Assembly: GCA_003157895.1 (NCBI GenBank)
Contig: PMKW01000007.1
Span: 2,577-17,568, forward strand
DNA from: Methanoregula sp.
GTDB lineage: Archaea > Halobacteriota > Methanomicrobia > Methanomicrobiales > Methanospirillaceae
Direction of reading: 5' to 3'
DNA: 14,992 nt
Below, one piece after another: positions 1 to 6,149 of this stretch (position 1 is the stretch's first letter; every line of letters starts with the position of its first letter). The notes below the pieces were generated by a model. It was not told where the DNA came from. It made no database searches and worked only from the letters and a program-made list of their open reading frames with translations. The translations under genes and the position numbers were made by a program.

Positions 1-881
1 CACAGGGCAAGACTCTTTGCCATCTCCGTTTCAGCGGTGGCAGCGAGCTTTTCCGCGCAATCTTTCAGGTCCGGTTCATCGCTCTTAATCGCCCCGGCAG
101 CCCGTTTTGCAAATGCCTCAGCGTTCCGTCGCGAGGAGACAAAGACCAAACACTGCCCCCCCTCAGCAATGGTATCCAAGCAGAGGTTGAGATCCTCGTA
201 GTTCTTCGATACCTGTTTGATAGGGCGGTCCCCCTCGCGGAAATGGATCCGGTCGTTCCAGAACACACCCTGCCGGAGATCGACTGGCCGCCAAGTGCTG
301 GTGACGAGATCTGCCTCAAGCCAACCGGCAAGCAGCTGGGGGTTGCCGATGGTTGCCGAGAGGCCAATCACCTGCATGTCTGGATTCTGGTACCGCAGCT
401 TGGCGATCACCATCTCAAGGGTGGGCCCACGGTTCTCTGAGTCTATGAGGTGGATCTCATCGACAACGAGGAGGGTGATATCCTGGATCCAGCGGGCACG
501 GTTCCGTAAGAGGGAGTCGACCTTCTCGCTTGTGGCAACAATAACGTCATTTCTTCCCAGCGAGTCATCCCGGCGATCGAAATCCCCGGTAGCGATCCCA
601 ATCCGGATACCCTTGTTGGCGAATTCATCGGATTTCTCGCTGGCAAGCGCCTTGAGCGGGACGATATAGAGGCACTTTCCTTTTTTTGCAATGTGGGTAT
701 GCATTGCCATTTCTGCGATCAGGGTTTTACCGCTTGCCGTAGGGATGGATACGAGCAGGTTTCTACCTTCCAGCATCCCCGTCTGTAGGCATTCTGCCTG
801 CGGGGGATAGAGCTCCACGATGCCGCTTGCGAGGTAATGCTGTTTGAGATTTTCCGGAATCGGGAGCGCGGAAATTAACAT
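1..881 (-). CDS. hel308: Hel308-type ATP-dependent DNA helicase, N-terminal part (runs off left edge)
   Basis: Superfamily 2 Ski2-like 3'-5' DNA helicase, known in archaea for acting at stalled replication forks and in recombination. I translated the minus strand from the ATG at 879-881; the frame stays open to base 1 and gives 293 residues of a protein that is usually about 700. Visible in order: Q-motif region around Gln28, Walker A PTASGKT (47-53), motif Ia-like [11 protein letters not shown] (73-83), DEIH box (141-144) followed by LIDSENRG, and motif III SAT (175-177). The DEIHLxDSExRG pattern and the short N-terminus point to Hel308 rather than to Hef or a Lhr-type helicase. The winged-helix, ratchet and C-terminal domains lie outside the window. 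The start is the first ATG that fits the family; no strong Shine-Dalgarno is seen, only GGAAGG about 8 nt upstream. It lies 149 nt after the KH gene and has its own candidate promoter. Confidence 0.93.
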   Translation of the reverse strand, partial: MLISALPIPENLKQHYLASGIVELYPPQAECLQTGMLEGRNLLVSIPTASGKTLIAEMAMHTHIAKKGKCLYIVPLKALASEKSDEFANKGIRIGIATGDFDRRDDSLGRNDVIVATSEKVDSLLRNRARWIQDITLLVVDEIHLIDSENRGPTLEMVIAKLRYQNPDMQVIGLSATIGNPQLLAGWLEADLVTSTWRPVDLRQGVFWNDRIHFREGDRPIKQVSKNYEDLNLCLDTIAEGGQCLVFVSSRRNAEAFAKRAAGAIKSDEPDLKDCAEKLAATAETEMAKSLAL

Positions 882-977
882 GGCAAAAACCTTCCAATGA
901 CCCCTTTAATTCCACTGAAATTCGCTGGCATTATGGCTCTTTTTGGTAATACTAACCATAAAACGGAATTACCCTCC

Positions 978-995
978 ACGGGAAATAACGGGAAA
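978..995. repeat. Two tandem copies of ACGGGAAA, 10 bp apart
   Basis: Plus-strand ACGGGAAA occurs at 978-985 and again at 988-995, exactly 10 bp apart (about one helical turn). The pair sits between the candidate hel308 TATA box and its expected start site, so it could be a regulator site. It could also be chance in a short intergenic stretch. Confidence 0.4.
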
Positions 996-998
996 CAC

Positions 999-1012
999 AT
1001 AAATATAAATTG
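999..1012 (-). promoter_or_regulatory. Candidate TATA box for hel308
   Basis: On the minus strand this reads CAATTTATATTTAT, a good match to the archaeal TATA consensus. A start site about 25 nt downstream would fall near 975-980 and give a leader of about 95 nt. A second, weaker candidate (TTTTATGG) lies at 957-964. The A+T-rich gap 882-1030 holds no gene. Confidence 0.45.
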
Positions 1013-1030
1013 ATGTTTTTATTGTAAACC

Positions 1031-1576
1031 TTAGTAATAATAACTGATCATGTCCTGTTTTGACTCTTTCTTCTTCTTGTCAAGGAAGGCAAAGACATTT
1101 TCATGAGGAACACCCTCGATCAGCATATCGATTGCCGCCCGTGCCGTCTTCATTTGCTCCGGATACCCAATGAGTGCTATCGTCTTGCCAAAAACGGAGA
1201 TCTCGACATCGGTCATGTCTTCAATCTGTTCCCGGGCCCGACCATCCTTCCCGATAATCCTGCCCCGGAGACGATCCAGTTGCCGGGGACCTTCCGCCAT
1301 TGCCGAGAGGTCGATAACATCGAGAAGCAGGTCCTCGTCTTCGATCATCTCGAAGGCGCGCTCCGGGGAGAAGCCCCGGTTAATGGCATTGATGATCTCG
1401 ACCGCACGGAGAAGCGGTATTGTATTCTCGTCCGCGGCCTCAACTTTGACTAGTCCCTCCTTGCTGTCAACGGTGATTGTCGTGTGTGTTTTTGTCTCGA
1501 GTTCTTTTTTGGTTGCACCAGCCTTTCCTATCAGTACACCAACCCTGCTTCCAGCAATCTTGACTTCCTGCATCAT
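1031..1576 (-). CDS. Two-KH-domain RNA-binding protein, archaeal Dim2/Pno1-like
   Basis: About 181 residues with two KH domains. The first has the GxxG loop in LIGKAGATK near the N-terminus; the second has RIIGKDGRARE in the middle. This two-KH architecture, with the acidic MIEDEDLLLDVIDL linker, is the archaeal counterpart of eukaryotic Pno1/Dim2. That protein binds near the 3' end of small-subunit rRNA and works with Nob1 and RIO kinases in 16S/18S maturation. The RIO1 gene directly upstream supports this. A longer reading from a GTG at 1588 is possible, but that GTG is part of the Shine-Dalgarno GAGGTGA (1585-1591), which sits 8 nt before the ATG at 1574-1576, so I chose the ATG. The tail is lysine-rich (LDKKKKESKQ) and ends in three tyrosines. 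Family assignment is confident; the exact role is inferred. Confidence 0.9.
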   Translation of the reverse strand: MMQEVKIAGSRVGVLIGKAGATKKELETKTHTTITVDSKEGLVKVEAADENTIPLLRAVEIINAINRGFSPERAFEMIEDEDLLLDVIDLSAMAEGPRQLDRLRGRIIGKDGRAREQIEDMTDVEISVFGKTIALIGYPEQMKTARAAIDMLIEGVPHENVFAFLDKKKKESKQDMISYYY

Positions 1577-1584
1577 ATCTGTAT

Positions 1585-1591
1585 TCACCTC
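1585..1591 (-). promoter_or_regulatory. Shine-Dalgarno GAGGTGA that fixes the KH gene start
   Basis: The minus strand reads GAGGTGA followed by 8 nt and then ATGATG. The GTG inside the motif is in frame and could be mistaken for the start codon. Its position in a near-perfect anti-16S match argues that translation begins at the ATG ending at 1576. Confidence 0.75.
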
Positions 1592-1629
1592 GTATTTCTG
1601 ATAGAGCGGGCCCAGTTACTCCGCCCCTC

Positions 1630-1638
1630 TATATTTTT
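1630..1638 (-). promoter_or_regulatory. Candidate TATA box for the KH gene
   Basis: The minus strand reads AAAAATATA in the 83-nt gap between the RIO1 stop and the KH start. A start site about 25 nt downstream would leave a leader of about 30 nt containing the Shine-Dalgarno. The KH gene may therefore be transcribed both from the operon and on its own. Confidence 0.35.
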
Positions 1639-1659
1639 CACTAACCCGATAAACGAGTA

Positions 1660-2448
1660 TCATGGTTCAGCCTCATTGCGTCCTGTTATGGCATTGAAAA
1701 GTTCAACATCCGTACTGACATCACAGCGGTTTTTGAAGAACCGGTTGACGTTCCTGATATCCCTCATCAGGAACGGGAGGGCCCGGGGGTGATCGCGGGT
1801 AACTGACTGGCCCATATCTATGAGGTATGGTTTGTCTCCGTACAATATATTGAACTCGCTCAGATCTGCATGCACAAGCTCTGCCTTGTTATACAATGTA
1901 TCAATGATCTCCGTGATCTGGGCATAGGTTTCTTTAGGGTCCTTCAGTTCAACATTGCGGAGCTGAGGATAGGGGATCTCCCGCTTACCTATAAACGACA
2001 TGACGAGAATATTCCGGTTCCAGACCAGCGGTTCGGGAACAGCAATCCCAGCATCCATTGCGCGGACAAGATTTGAGAACTCTTTTTTTGTCCATGCGAA
2101 GATGAGCTCCTTTTTTGCTTTCTTGACGTGCGAGAACCGGCGGTCACCGGTGATATAAGAGCTCATAGTAGTGAAATTTGCCGTCTGGATCCGGTAGATC
2201 TTAATCGCAATTGCGGTACCATCACGCTCCCCATAAAAAACATTTGCCTCTTTTCCGGTACTGATGGATCCTCCTATAATGGAGAGCCATTTCTTGTGCA
2301 CGAGCTTGTAGAGTGCGAGGAGCGTAATCTCATCAAAAACATCCTCTCGTACCTTGAACTGATCCGCATCCTTGATCCGGATACCCATCTCCTCAAGGCG
2401 CTGATCGAACTGATCCTGTTTTTTGTCGATATCTCTTCCGAAACTCAC
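1660..2448 (-). CDS. rio1: RIO1-type serine/threonine protein kinase/ATPase
   Basis: Atypical kinase of the RIO1 family, 262 residues, a normal archaeal length. It acts in late small-subunit ribosome maturation. Visible motifs: the ATP-binding STGKEANVF (63-71), the ATP lysine in AIKIYR (Lys83), an ordered block around 98-125 matching the RIO1 flexible loop region, the catalytic loop HADLSEFN (193-200; Asp195 and Asn200) and the metal-binding DMGQ (Asp211). STGKEA and IDMGQ mark RIO1 rather than RIO2, and there is no N-terminal winged helix as in RIO2. The start is a GTG at 2446-2448, supported by GGTGA at 2456-2460, 7 nt upstream. It lies 29 nt after the TyrRS stop, so the two are probably co-transcribed, and it precedes the Dim2-like KH gene, a partner in the same pathway in eukaryotes. 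Confidence 0.95.
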   Translation of the reverse strand: MSFGRDIDKKQDQFDQRLEEMGIRIKDADQFKVREDVFDEITLLALYKLVHKKWLSIIGGSISTGKEANVFYGERDGTAIAIKIYRIQTANFTTMSSYITGDRRFSHVKKAKKELIFAWTKKEFSNLVRAMDAGIAVPEPLVWNRNILVMSFIGKREIPYPQLRNVELKDPKETYAQITEIIDTLYNKAELVHADLSEFNILYGDKPYLIDMGQSVTRDHPRALPFLMRDIRNVNRFFKNRCDVSTDVELFNAITGRNEAEP

Positions 2449-2455
2449 AAACAGG

Positions 2456-2460
2456 TCACC
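2456..2460 (-). promoter_or_regulatory. Shine-Dalgarno GGTGA for the GTG start of RIO1
   Basis: The minus strand reads GATGGTGACCTGTTT directly before the GTG start. The GGTGA core lies 7 nt upstream, which supports this non-ATG start. Confidence 0.6.
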
Positions 2461-2477
2461 ATCTTACACCCCGCCGC

Positions 2478-3419
2478 TCACCGGACATAGTCTCGGACCG
2501 GAGCAAGGATTTCGATGAGCGATTCACCGCATGTTTTCTTGAGATCCATCGGATGAACCTCGCCTTTGCCGTATGCGGCCGCAAGATCAGTATAGGATAC
2601 GAAGATCCGATCACCACCAAACTTCTCCGGACGTTTGATGGTTATTTCGGGAAGGCGGGGAAATATGTGGTGCTGGAAGATCTGGAGGATGGGGTTCTCT
2701 GCAATCTCCGGCGGGCAGAACGCTTTCTGGCACTTCTTTTTGATCTCGTCCTCACTATCAGCAACCGAGATGTAGTTTCCCTGCGACGAGGACATCTTCT
2801 TACCGTCAAGCCCGTTAAGGATCGGCGTATGGATACAGACCGGTGCCTTATACCCGAAGTTGACAAGGTGTTCCCGGGCAAGCATATGGATCTTCCGCTG
2901 GTCGATGCCACCGACCGCTGCATCCGCTTTCAGCAGGGCGATGTCCGCCATCTGCATGATCGGGTAGATCATCTGGGAAACGGTCGGGTGGTCCATCTGC
3001 CGCCCCACCTCATCCATACTCCGTGTTGCCCGGTTCAGTGTAATCTCCTGAGAAAGCCGGAGTACCAGCAGCTCATAGTCCCGGTTGAGCTGAACATCCG
3101 ATCCAAGAACATAGTTTACATTCTTTAATCCGAGCCCCTCAAAACAGCATTTATTGTAATCGGCAAGTTCCCGGACTTTTTCCATGGTTCCTTTCCGGTT
3201 CAGGAAGGCATGGAGATCGGCAAGCAGCACAGTGACTTCAAAACCCGCCGCCTGGAGGTCAACCAGTTTGTTTATCGTGACGAGGTGGCCGAGATGGATC
3301 TCTCCGCTGGGTTCATAACCGGCGTAGACTCGTTTTGTTGGCTGTAAAAGAAGCGCCCGGAGGTCTTCGTCTGTGACTACTTCGACAGTGTTCCGGGTAA
3401 CACGTTCGTATGTGTCCAT
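2478..3419 (-). CDS. tyrS: Tyrosyl-tRNA synthetase, archaeal type
   Basis: Class I aminoacyl-tRNA synthetase that charges tRNA-Tyr; 313 residues, typical for archaeal/eukaryotic-type TyrRS, which lacks the bacterial C-terminal S4 domain. Class I signatures: HLGH (42-45) in PSGEIHLGHL, and KMSSS (208-212) in LDGKKMSSSQG. Tyrosine-pocket residues known from the Methanocaldococcus enzyme have counterparts: Tyr32 in VYAGYEPSG, and Tyr152, Gln156 and Asp159 in IYPIMQMADI. The GGIDQRKIHMLARE stretch and the C-terminal KRPEKFGGD and HPMDLK blocks are also family hallmarks. The start is the ATG at 3417-3419; the in-frame TTG just before it adds one residue and is less likely. No Shine-Dalgarno is visible. 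It follows GAPDH by 25 nt and precedes RIO1 by 29 nt, suggesting one transcript. Confidence 0.97.
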   Translation of the reverse strand: MDTYERVTRNTVEVVTDEDLRALLLQPTKRVYAGYEPSGEIHLGHLVTINKLVDLQAAGFEVTVLLADLHAFLNRKGTMEKVRELADYNKCCFEGLGLKNVNYVLGSDVQLNRDYELLVLRLSQEITLNRATRSMDEVGRQMDHPTVSQMIYPIMQMADIALLKADAAVGGIDQRKIHMLAREHLVNFGYKAPVCIHTPILNGLDGKKMSSSQGNYISVADSEDEIKKKCQKAFCPPEIAENPILQIFQHHIFPRLPEITIKRPEKFGGDRIFVSYTDLAAAYGKGEVHPMDLKKTCGESLIEILAPVRDYVR

Positions 3420-3444
3420 CAAAAATAATGGGCGATGATGGGTG

Positions 3445-4476
3445 TTAATGGTTATTCTGGATTGTTATGAAATGGAGGGCAGCGTTTGTGGCAGCAATGG
3501 ATTTTGCTGCGTCCTTTTCGCCGCCCATCATGGCACGGATCGCATCAACGTTCTCGACGACGACATCAGCTTCTTGGTGGATGGCCTGGAAGAAGCAGAG
3601 CTCGTTTGAGTTTGCATAGATCGACTCCTCGAAGATACAGTTCTCCCACAGATCGGATCTCTGTCTGCCGAGATCCATGGCAAACTCCTTGAGCTCAGCG
3701 GTGCTCTTGATAGCGGCACTCTTCTTAATGAGCCCGAGCCTGGGGTGCTTGTTGATGAGCTCGATGACCCGTTCTTTACTAACCGGTTTCTTGGTGGTCA
3801 TCTGGATCGCGTGCATATGCATCATCGTTGTCGGAACAATCATTGCCATTGTGGTTATGGAGATGTGCGGGAGGACGGAAAGGACATCAGGACCATGGTG
3901 GCTCGGTACCGTGACAGGATCGAGAACAATTGCATCGATCGGGCCCTTCTTGATCTCGCCAGGGTCAGATCCCCGGCGGACCATGATGGCGTGAACATGG
4001 GTTACACCGAATTCCTTGTCCATCTCATTGATGATCCGGCAGAGTCCCGTGGTATTACAGGATACCACCCGGACAAACTGTCTCCCGATAGCGTCCTTGT
4101 AATTGCAGGACGAGTTGAACGAGAACCCGGCCACCTCATGCTCTTCTCCACCCTGCCAGAGCGCTTTCTTTCCCAGTTTTTCATAGAGGGGCTTGTTGGT
4201 CGCTCCGACATTGCCCGGCGTTCCATCTACGATGATATCTGCTGCCTTGCACATGTCCTCAATACTACCTGCAACCTTAAGACCGGCCTTCTCAAATGCA
4301 GCTTTCTTGGAAATATCAGCGATATAGAGCGGGTACCCGCGCTGCTTAGCAACGAATGCTTCAGCATTGGGGCGCGTCTTGGAAACCCCGATCACCTTCA
4401 TGTCCTTCTGAGCAGCCACTGCATCGGCTACGCGTTTGCCGATAGTCCCGTACCCGTTAATGGCAACCTTGATCAT
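3445..4476 (-). CDS. gap: Type II (archaeal) glyceraldehyde-3-phosphate dehydrogenase
   Basis: Interconverts glyceraldehyde 3-phosphate and 1,3-bisphosphoglycerate with NAD(P); in a methanogen it mainly serves gluconeogenesis in the cytoplasm. The protein is 343 residues, the normal archaeal length. It opens with the Rossmann dinucleotide-binding motif NGYGTIGKRVADAV (8-20). The catalytic cysteine is Cys140 in VVSCNTTGLCR, and the RRGSDPGEIKKGP and HHGPDVLSVLP blocks match the archaeal family. The frame is open further upstream to 4602, but the family's N-terminus (MIKVAINGYG) starts at the ATG at 4474-4476. The extra 42 residues look unlike any GAPDH and lie over the promoter region. A start four codons earlier (MYDC) cannot be excluded; neither has a clear Shine-Dalgarno. 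It is probably the first gene of a unit with TyrRS and RIO1. Confidence 0.96.
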   Translation of the reverse strand: MIKVAINGYGTIGKRVADAVAAQKDMKVIGVSKTRPNAEAFVAKQRGYPLYIADISKKAAFEKAGLKVAGSIEDMCKAADIIVDGTPGNVGATNKPLYEKLGKKALWQGGEEHEVAGFSFNSSCNYKDAIGRQFVRVVSCNTTGLCRIINEMDKEFGVTHVHAIMVRRGSDPGEIKKGPIDAIVLDPVTVPSHHGPDVLSVLPHISITTMAMIVPTTMMHMHAIQMTTKKPVSKERVIELINKHPRLGLIKKSAAIKSTAELKEFAMDLGRQRSDLWENCIFEESIYANSNELCFFQAIHQEADVVVENVDAIRAMMGGEKDAAKSIAATNAALHFITIQNNH

Positions 4477-4572
4477 ACAATCGTACATTGCGCCGGAATG
4501 GAAAAAACTATGCGGTTCATTATTCATGATGCAAACTACTGACAGACTTGCGGCAGCTAGTCTGAAGGTAAC

Positions 4573-4580
4573 CTTATATC
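4573..4580 (-). promoter_or_regulatory. Candidate TATA box for the GAPDH-TyrRS-RIO1 unit
   Basis: The minus strand reads GCAGATATAAGGT, with GATATAAG as the TATA-like core. The expected start site near 4550 gives a leader of about 75 nt. The 182-nt gap 4477-4658 between GAPDH and Tsr3 holds no gene that I can support; it also contains a short palindrome, ATTCATGAAT, near 4597-4606. Confidence 0.4.
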
Positions 4581-4658
4581 TGCTATTTTGACAGTGATTC
4601 ATGAATGATGATTAAGGAATGTGATACAATAACCGCATTCTTCTGGTATGGTCACGGG

Positions 4659-5150
4659 TTACACATAGAATTCCTGGATTTTGATGACTTCCGAACTGTC
4701 CTTTGCATCAGCATAGAGCTCAAGGGGCTCACGATTGACTTCAAGGAACCTGATACCCCAGCTGACCTTCGACAGAAGTGCATGGGCACGCTCCTTCTCC
4801 CCCAGAATATATAATGTCGCTGCCAGCGCTTCGATCGAAGAGAGCTTGCAGGGTTTGCCGAAGTTGACCGGGTTTGCCGCCATTAAAAAAGGAAGTGCCC
4901 GGTGGATACGCCAAGATCTTACCGCTCCGGTATCCAGCACCTCCCACGAACAGTCCAGAACCGTTATGGACTTGACGTACCGGTCAGCGGGCGATAGTGC
5001 CTGTTCCGCGGTAGGATCCAGCAGCAGGGTATTTCGCGGGATCCGGGTAATTTTAGTAAAAATTGTTAAAAATCCTGCCTTTTCAAGCTTCTTGACTGTG
5101 CATTTCCGGGGATCACAACTGTTGTCCCGGTATGCGTACAGGGATATCAT
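4659..5150 (-). CDS. tsr3: Tsr3-like 16S rRNA aminocarboxypropyltransferase
   Basis: 163-residue SPOUT-like, SAM-dependent enzyme. Its eukaryotic homologue transfers the 3-amino-3-carboxypropyl group from SAM to the hypermodified pseudouridine in the decoding region of small-subunit rRNA. Visible signatures: the N-terminal YAYRDNSCDPRKCTVKKLEKAG, which matches the small RLI-like N-terminal domain of archaeal Tsr3; ALSPADR and ITVLDCSWE; and the core RALPFLMAANPVNFGKPCKL followed by SSIEALAATLYILG, the SAM-binding/active-site block. The start is the ATG at 5148-5150; an in-frame TGA two codons upstream rules out a longer product. It is co-directional with the ribosome-maturation genes downstream (RIO1, Dim2-like). 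Its start codon lies only 30 nt from that of the divergent gene. The older name is DUF367 protein. Confidence 0.92.
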   Translation of the reverse strand: MISLYAYRDNSCDPRKCTVKKLEKAGFLTIFTKITRIPRNTLLLDPTAEQALSPADRYVKSITVLDCSWEVLDTGAVRSWRIHRALPFLMAANPVNFGKPCKLSSIEALAATLYILGEKERAHALLSKVSWGIRFLEVNREPLELYADAKDSSEVIKIQEFYV

Positions 5151-5183
5151 TGATCATCTGTGCGTGCACACACTGTAATAATG
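5140..5183. promoter_or_regulatory. Very compact divergent start region between tsr3 and the TudS-like fusion gene
   Basis: The two start codons are separated by 30 nt (5151-5180). Possible TATA-like stretches are GATATCAT at 5143-5150 for the plus gene, inside tsr3, and ATTATTACA near 5171-5179 read on the minus strand for tsr3. A TGATCA palindrome lies at 5151-5156. Neither side has a strong Shine-Dalgarno, which suits leaderless transcripts with each promoter close to or inside the other gene. Tentative. Confidence 0.3.
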
Positions 5184-6032
5184 TACGTGCTCTGCAGCCC
5201 CTGCGTACTTCACCCCGGCCTCCGCGCCGAAGGTATTACAAAACCCTCAGATCTCGAGTTTTTCGCAAAAACTGTTGAACGTTGTAACAAATTTGGGATA
5301 GAGATAGTCCCACTTCCCTGTCCGGAGACGCAATATCTTGGATCAGATAGGAAACCCGGCACCTATCTCGAACGACTCAATACACTGGAATTCTCCAACC
5401 TCATGGGCAGGCTGGAACAACAGGTGACCGGGATCATCGGCGAGCGCGGCCCACCCCTGTGTATCATTGGCGTCAACTCGTCACCGACCTGCTGGGTAAC
5501 CAGCACGTATTATGGTGCAGTGGGGAACAAACCGCCGAAACGGGACGGCAGGGGTGTATTTCTCTCAAGATTTTCCTCAGTCCCCGCGATGGATGTCGCA
5601 GTATTTGCCCGGTACCGGATTTATTTTGCAGCCCCGCTTTTCTCTGAAGCGGAACGGGTTTTTAATGCATCGGTTGCCCGGCTCCTGAGAACAAACCTGT
5701 TTGAAGTTCACCTGCCGCAGGAGGCCGGCGACGATTCTGACACCCGGGACATACGGGACCAGGAACGACTCTTCTCTTTCAACAGAACAGCACTTGAGTG
5801 TTCTGATCTCATCGTTGCCATAATTGACGGGGCGGATGCAGACTCCGGGACTGCATGGGAGATGGGGTATGCGTTTGCACAAGGTAAACCGGTCATTGCC
5901 CTGCGAACCGATTTCCGCAGGGTCGGACATCATGAATACGTAAACCTGATGCTCGAACAGTCTGCAAAGGTCGTGGGCAGTACAGAAGAACTTCTTACCA
6001 CGCTGCAATCCCCGCTTTTTCTCCAGCAATAA
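5181..6032 (+). CDS. Fusion: TudS/DUF523-like desulfidase-type domain + nucleoside 2-deoxyribosyltransferase-like domain
   Basis: 283 residues, two recognisable parts. N-terminal part (about 1-112): cysteines at 5 (VLCSPC), 47 (PLPCPE) and 104 (SPTC). This spacing and context match TudS/DUF523 proteins, where three cysteines hold a [4Fe-4S] cluster that removes sulfur from thiouracil. Further cysteines are at 8, 35 and 94. C-terminal part (about 147-283): IYFAAPLFSEAERVF, then LECSDLIVAIIDGADADSGTAWEMGYAFAQGKPVIAL. This is the nucleoside 2-deoxyribosyltransferase/Cmp-nucleosidase fold, with Glu227 in WEMGYA as the likely nucleophile and DxDSG before it. A linker (113-146) joins them. The combination suggests handling of modified or thiolated nucleobases or nucleosides, but the reaction is inference. 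The start is ATG 5181, which leaves a short lead to the first cysteine; a GTG at 5160 would add seven residues. It is divergent from tsr3 and followed by a T-run terminator. Confidence 0.78.
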   Translation: MYVLCSPCVLHPGLRAEGITKPSDLEFFAKTVERCNKFGIEIVPLPCPETQYLGSDRKPGTYLERLNTLEFSNLMGRLEQQVTGIIGERGPPLCIIGVNSSPTCWVTSTYYGAVGNKPPKRDGRGVFLSRFSSVPAMDVAVFARYRIYFAAPLFSEAERVFNASVARLLRTNLFEVHLPQEAGDDSDTRDIRDQERLFSFNRTALECSDLIVAIIDGADADSGTAWEMGYAFAQGKPVIALRTDFRRVGHHEYVNLMLEQSAKVVGSTEELLTTLQSPLFLQQ

Positions 6033-6065
6033 AGGGTCTTACAAGGAGATCAGATCTATCGGATA

Positions 6066-6086
6066 TTTTTTGTTTTTTTAAAAAAC
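6066..6086 (+). terminator. T-run terminator after the TudS-like fusion gene
   Basis: Two T runs (6066-6071 and 6073-6079) separated by one G, followed by six A, lie 34 nt after the stop codon; the second run can pair with the A run. Poly-T stretches are the usual archaeal termination signal. A small inverted repeat AGATC-A-GATCT lies upstream at 6047-6057. Confidence 0.6.
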
Positions 6087-6120
6087 AACACGTATCACCG
6101 GTTTATTGGCAAAGCAATAA

Positions 6121-6129
6121 TCTATATGA
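6121..6129 (+). promoter_or_regulatory. Candidate TATA box for the GT-C glycosyltransferase gene
   Basis: Reads TCTATATGA. Its centre is about 25 nt before the ATG at 6150, and no Shine-Dalgarno precedes that ATG, so the transcript may be leaderless or nearly so. Confidence 0.45.
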
Positions 6130-6149
6130 GAATATTTACGAACTAGTAA

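Noticed and set aside
217..669. A 150-codon plus-strand open frame at the left end
   Set aside because: It is antisense to the Hel308 coding frame, whose Walker A and DEIH motifs make that strand the real gene.
3745..4542. A 265-codon plus-strand open frame opposite GAPDH
   Set aside because: It is cysteine/histidine-rich by mirror composition, shows no family features, and lies wholly over GAPDH and its promoter.
4477..4602. A 42-residue N-terminal extension of GAPDH
   Set aside because: GAPDH homologues begin at MIKVAINGYG, and the extension covers the likely promoter and leader.
4605..4814. A small plus-strand open frame starting between GAPDH and Tsr3
   Set aside because: Most of it is antisense to the conserved Tsr3 C-terminus; there is no Shine-Dalgarno and no recognisable protein.
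6033..6149. A possible small RNA or riboswitch between the TudS-like fusion and the GT-C gene
   Set aside because: Only a T-run terminator, a short AGATC-A-GATCT repeat and a TATA box are seen; there is no extended structure to support an RNA gene.
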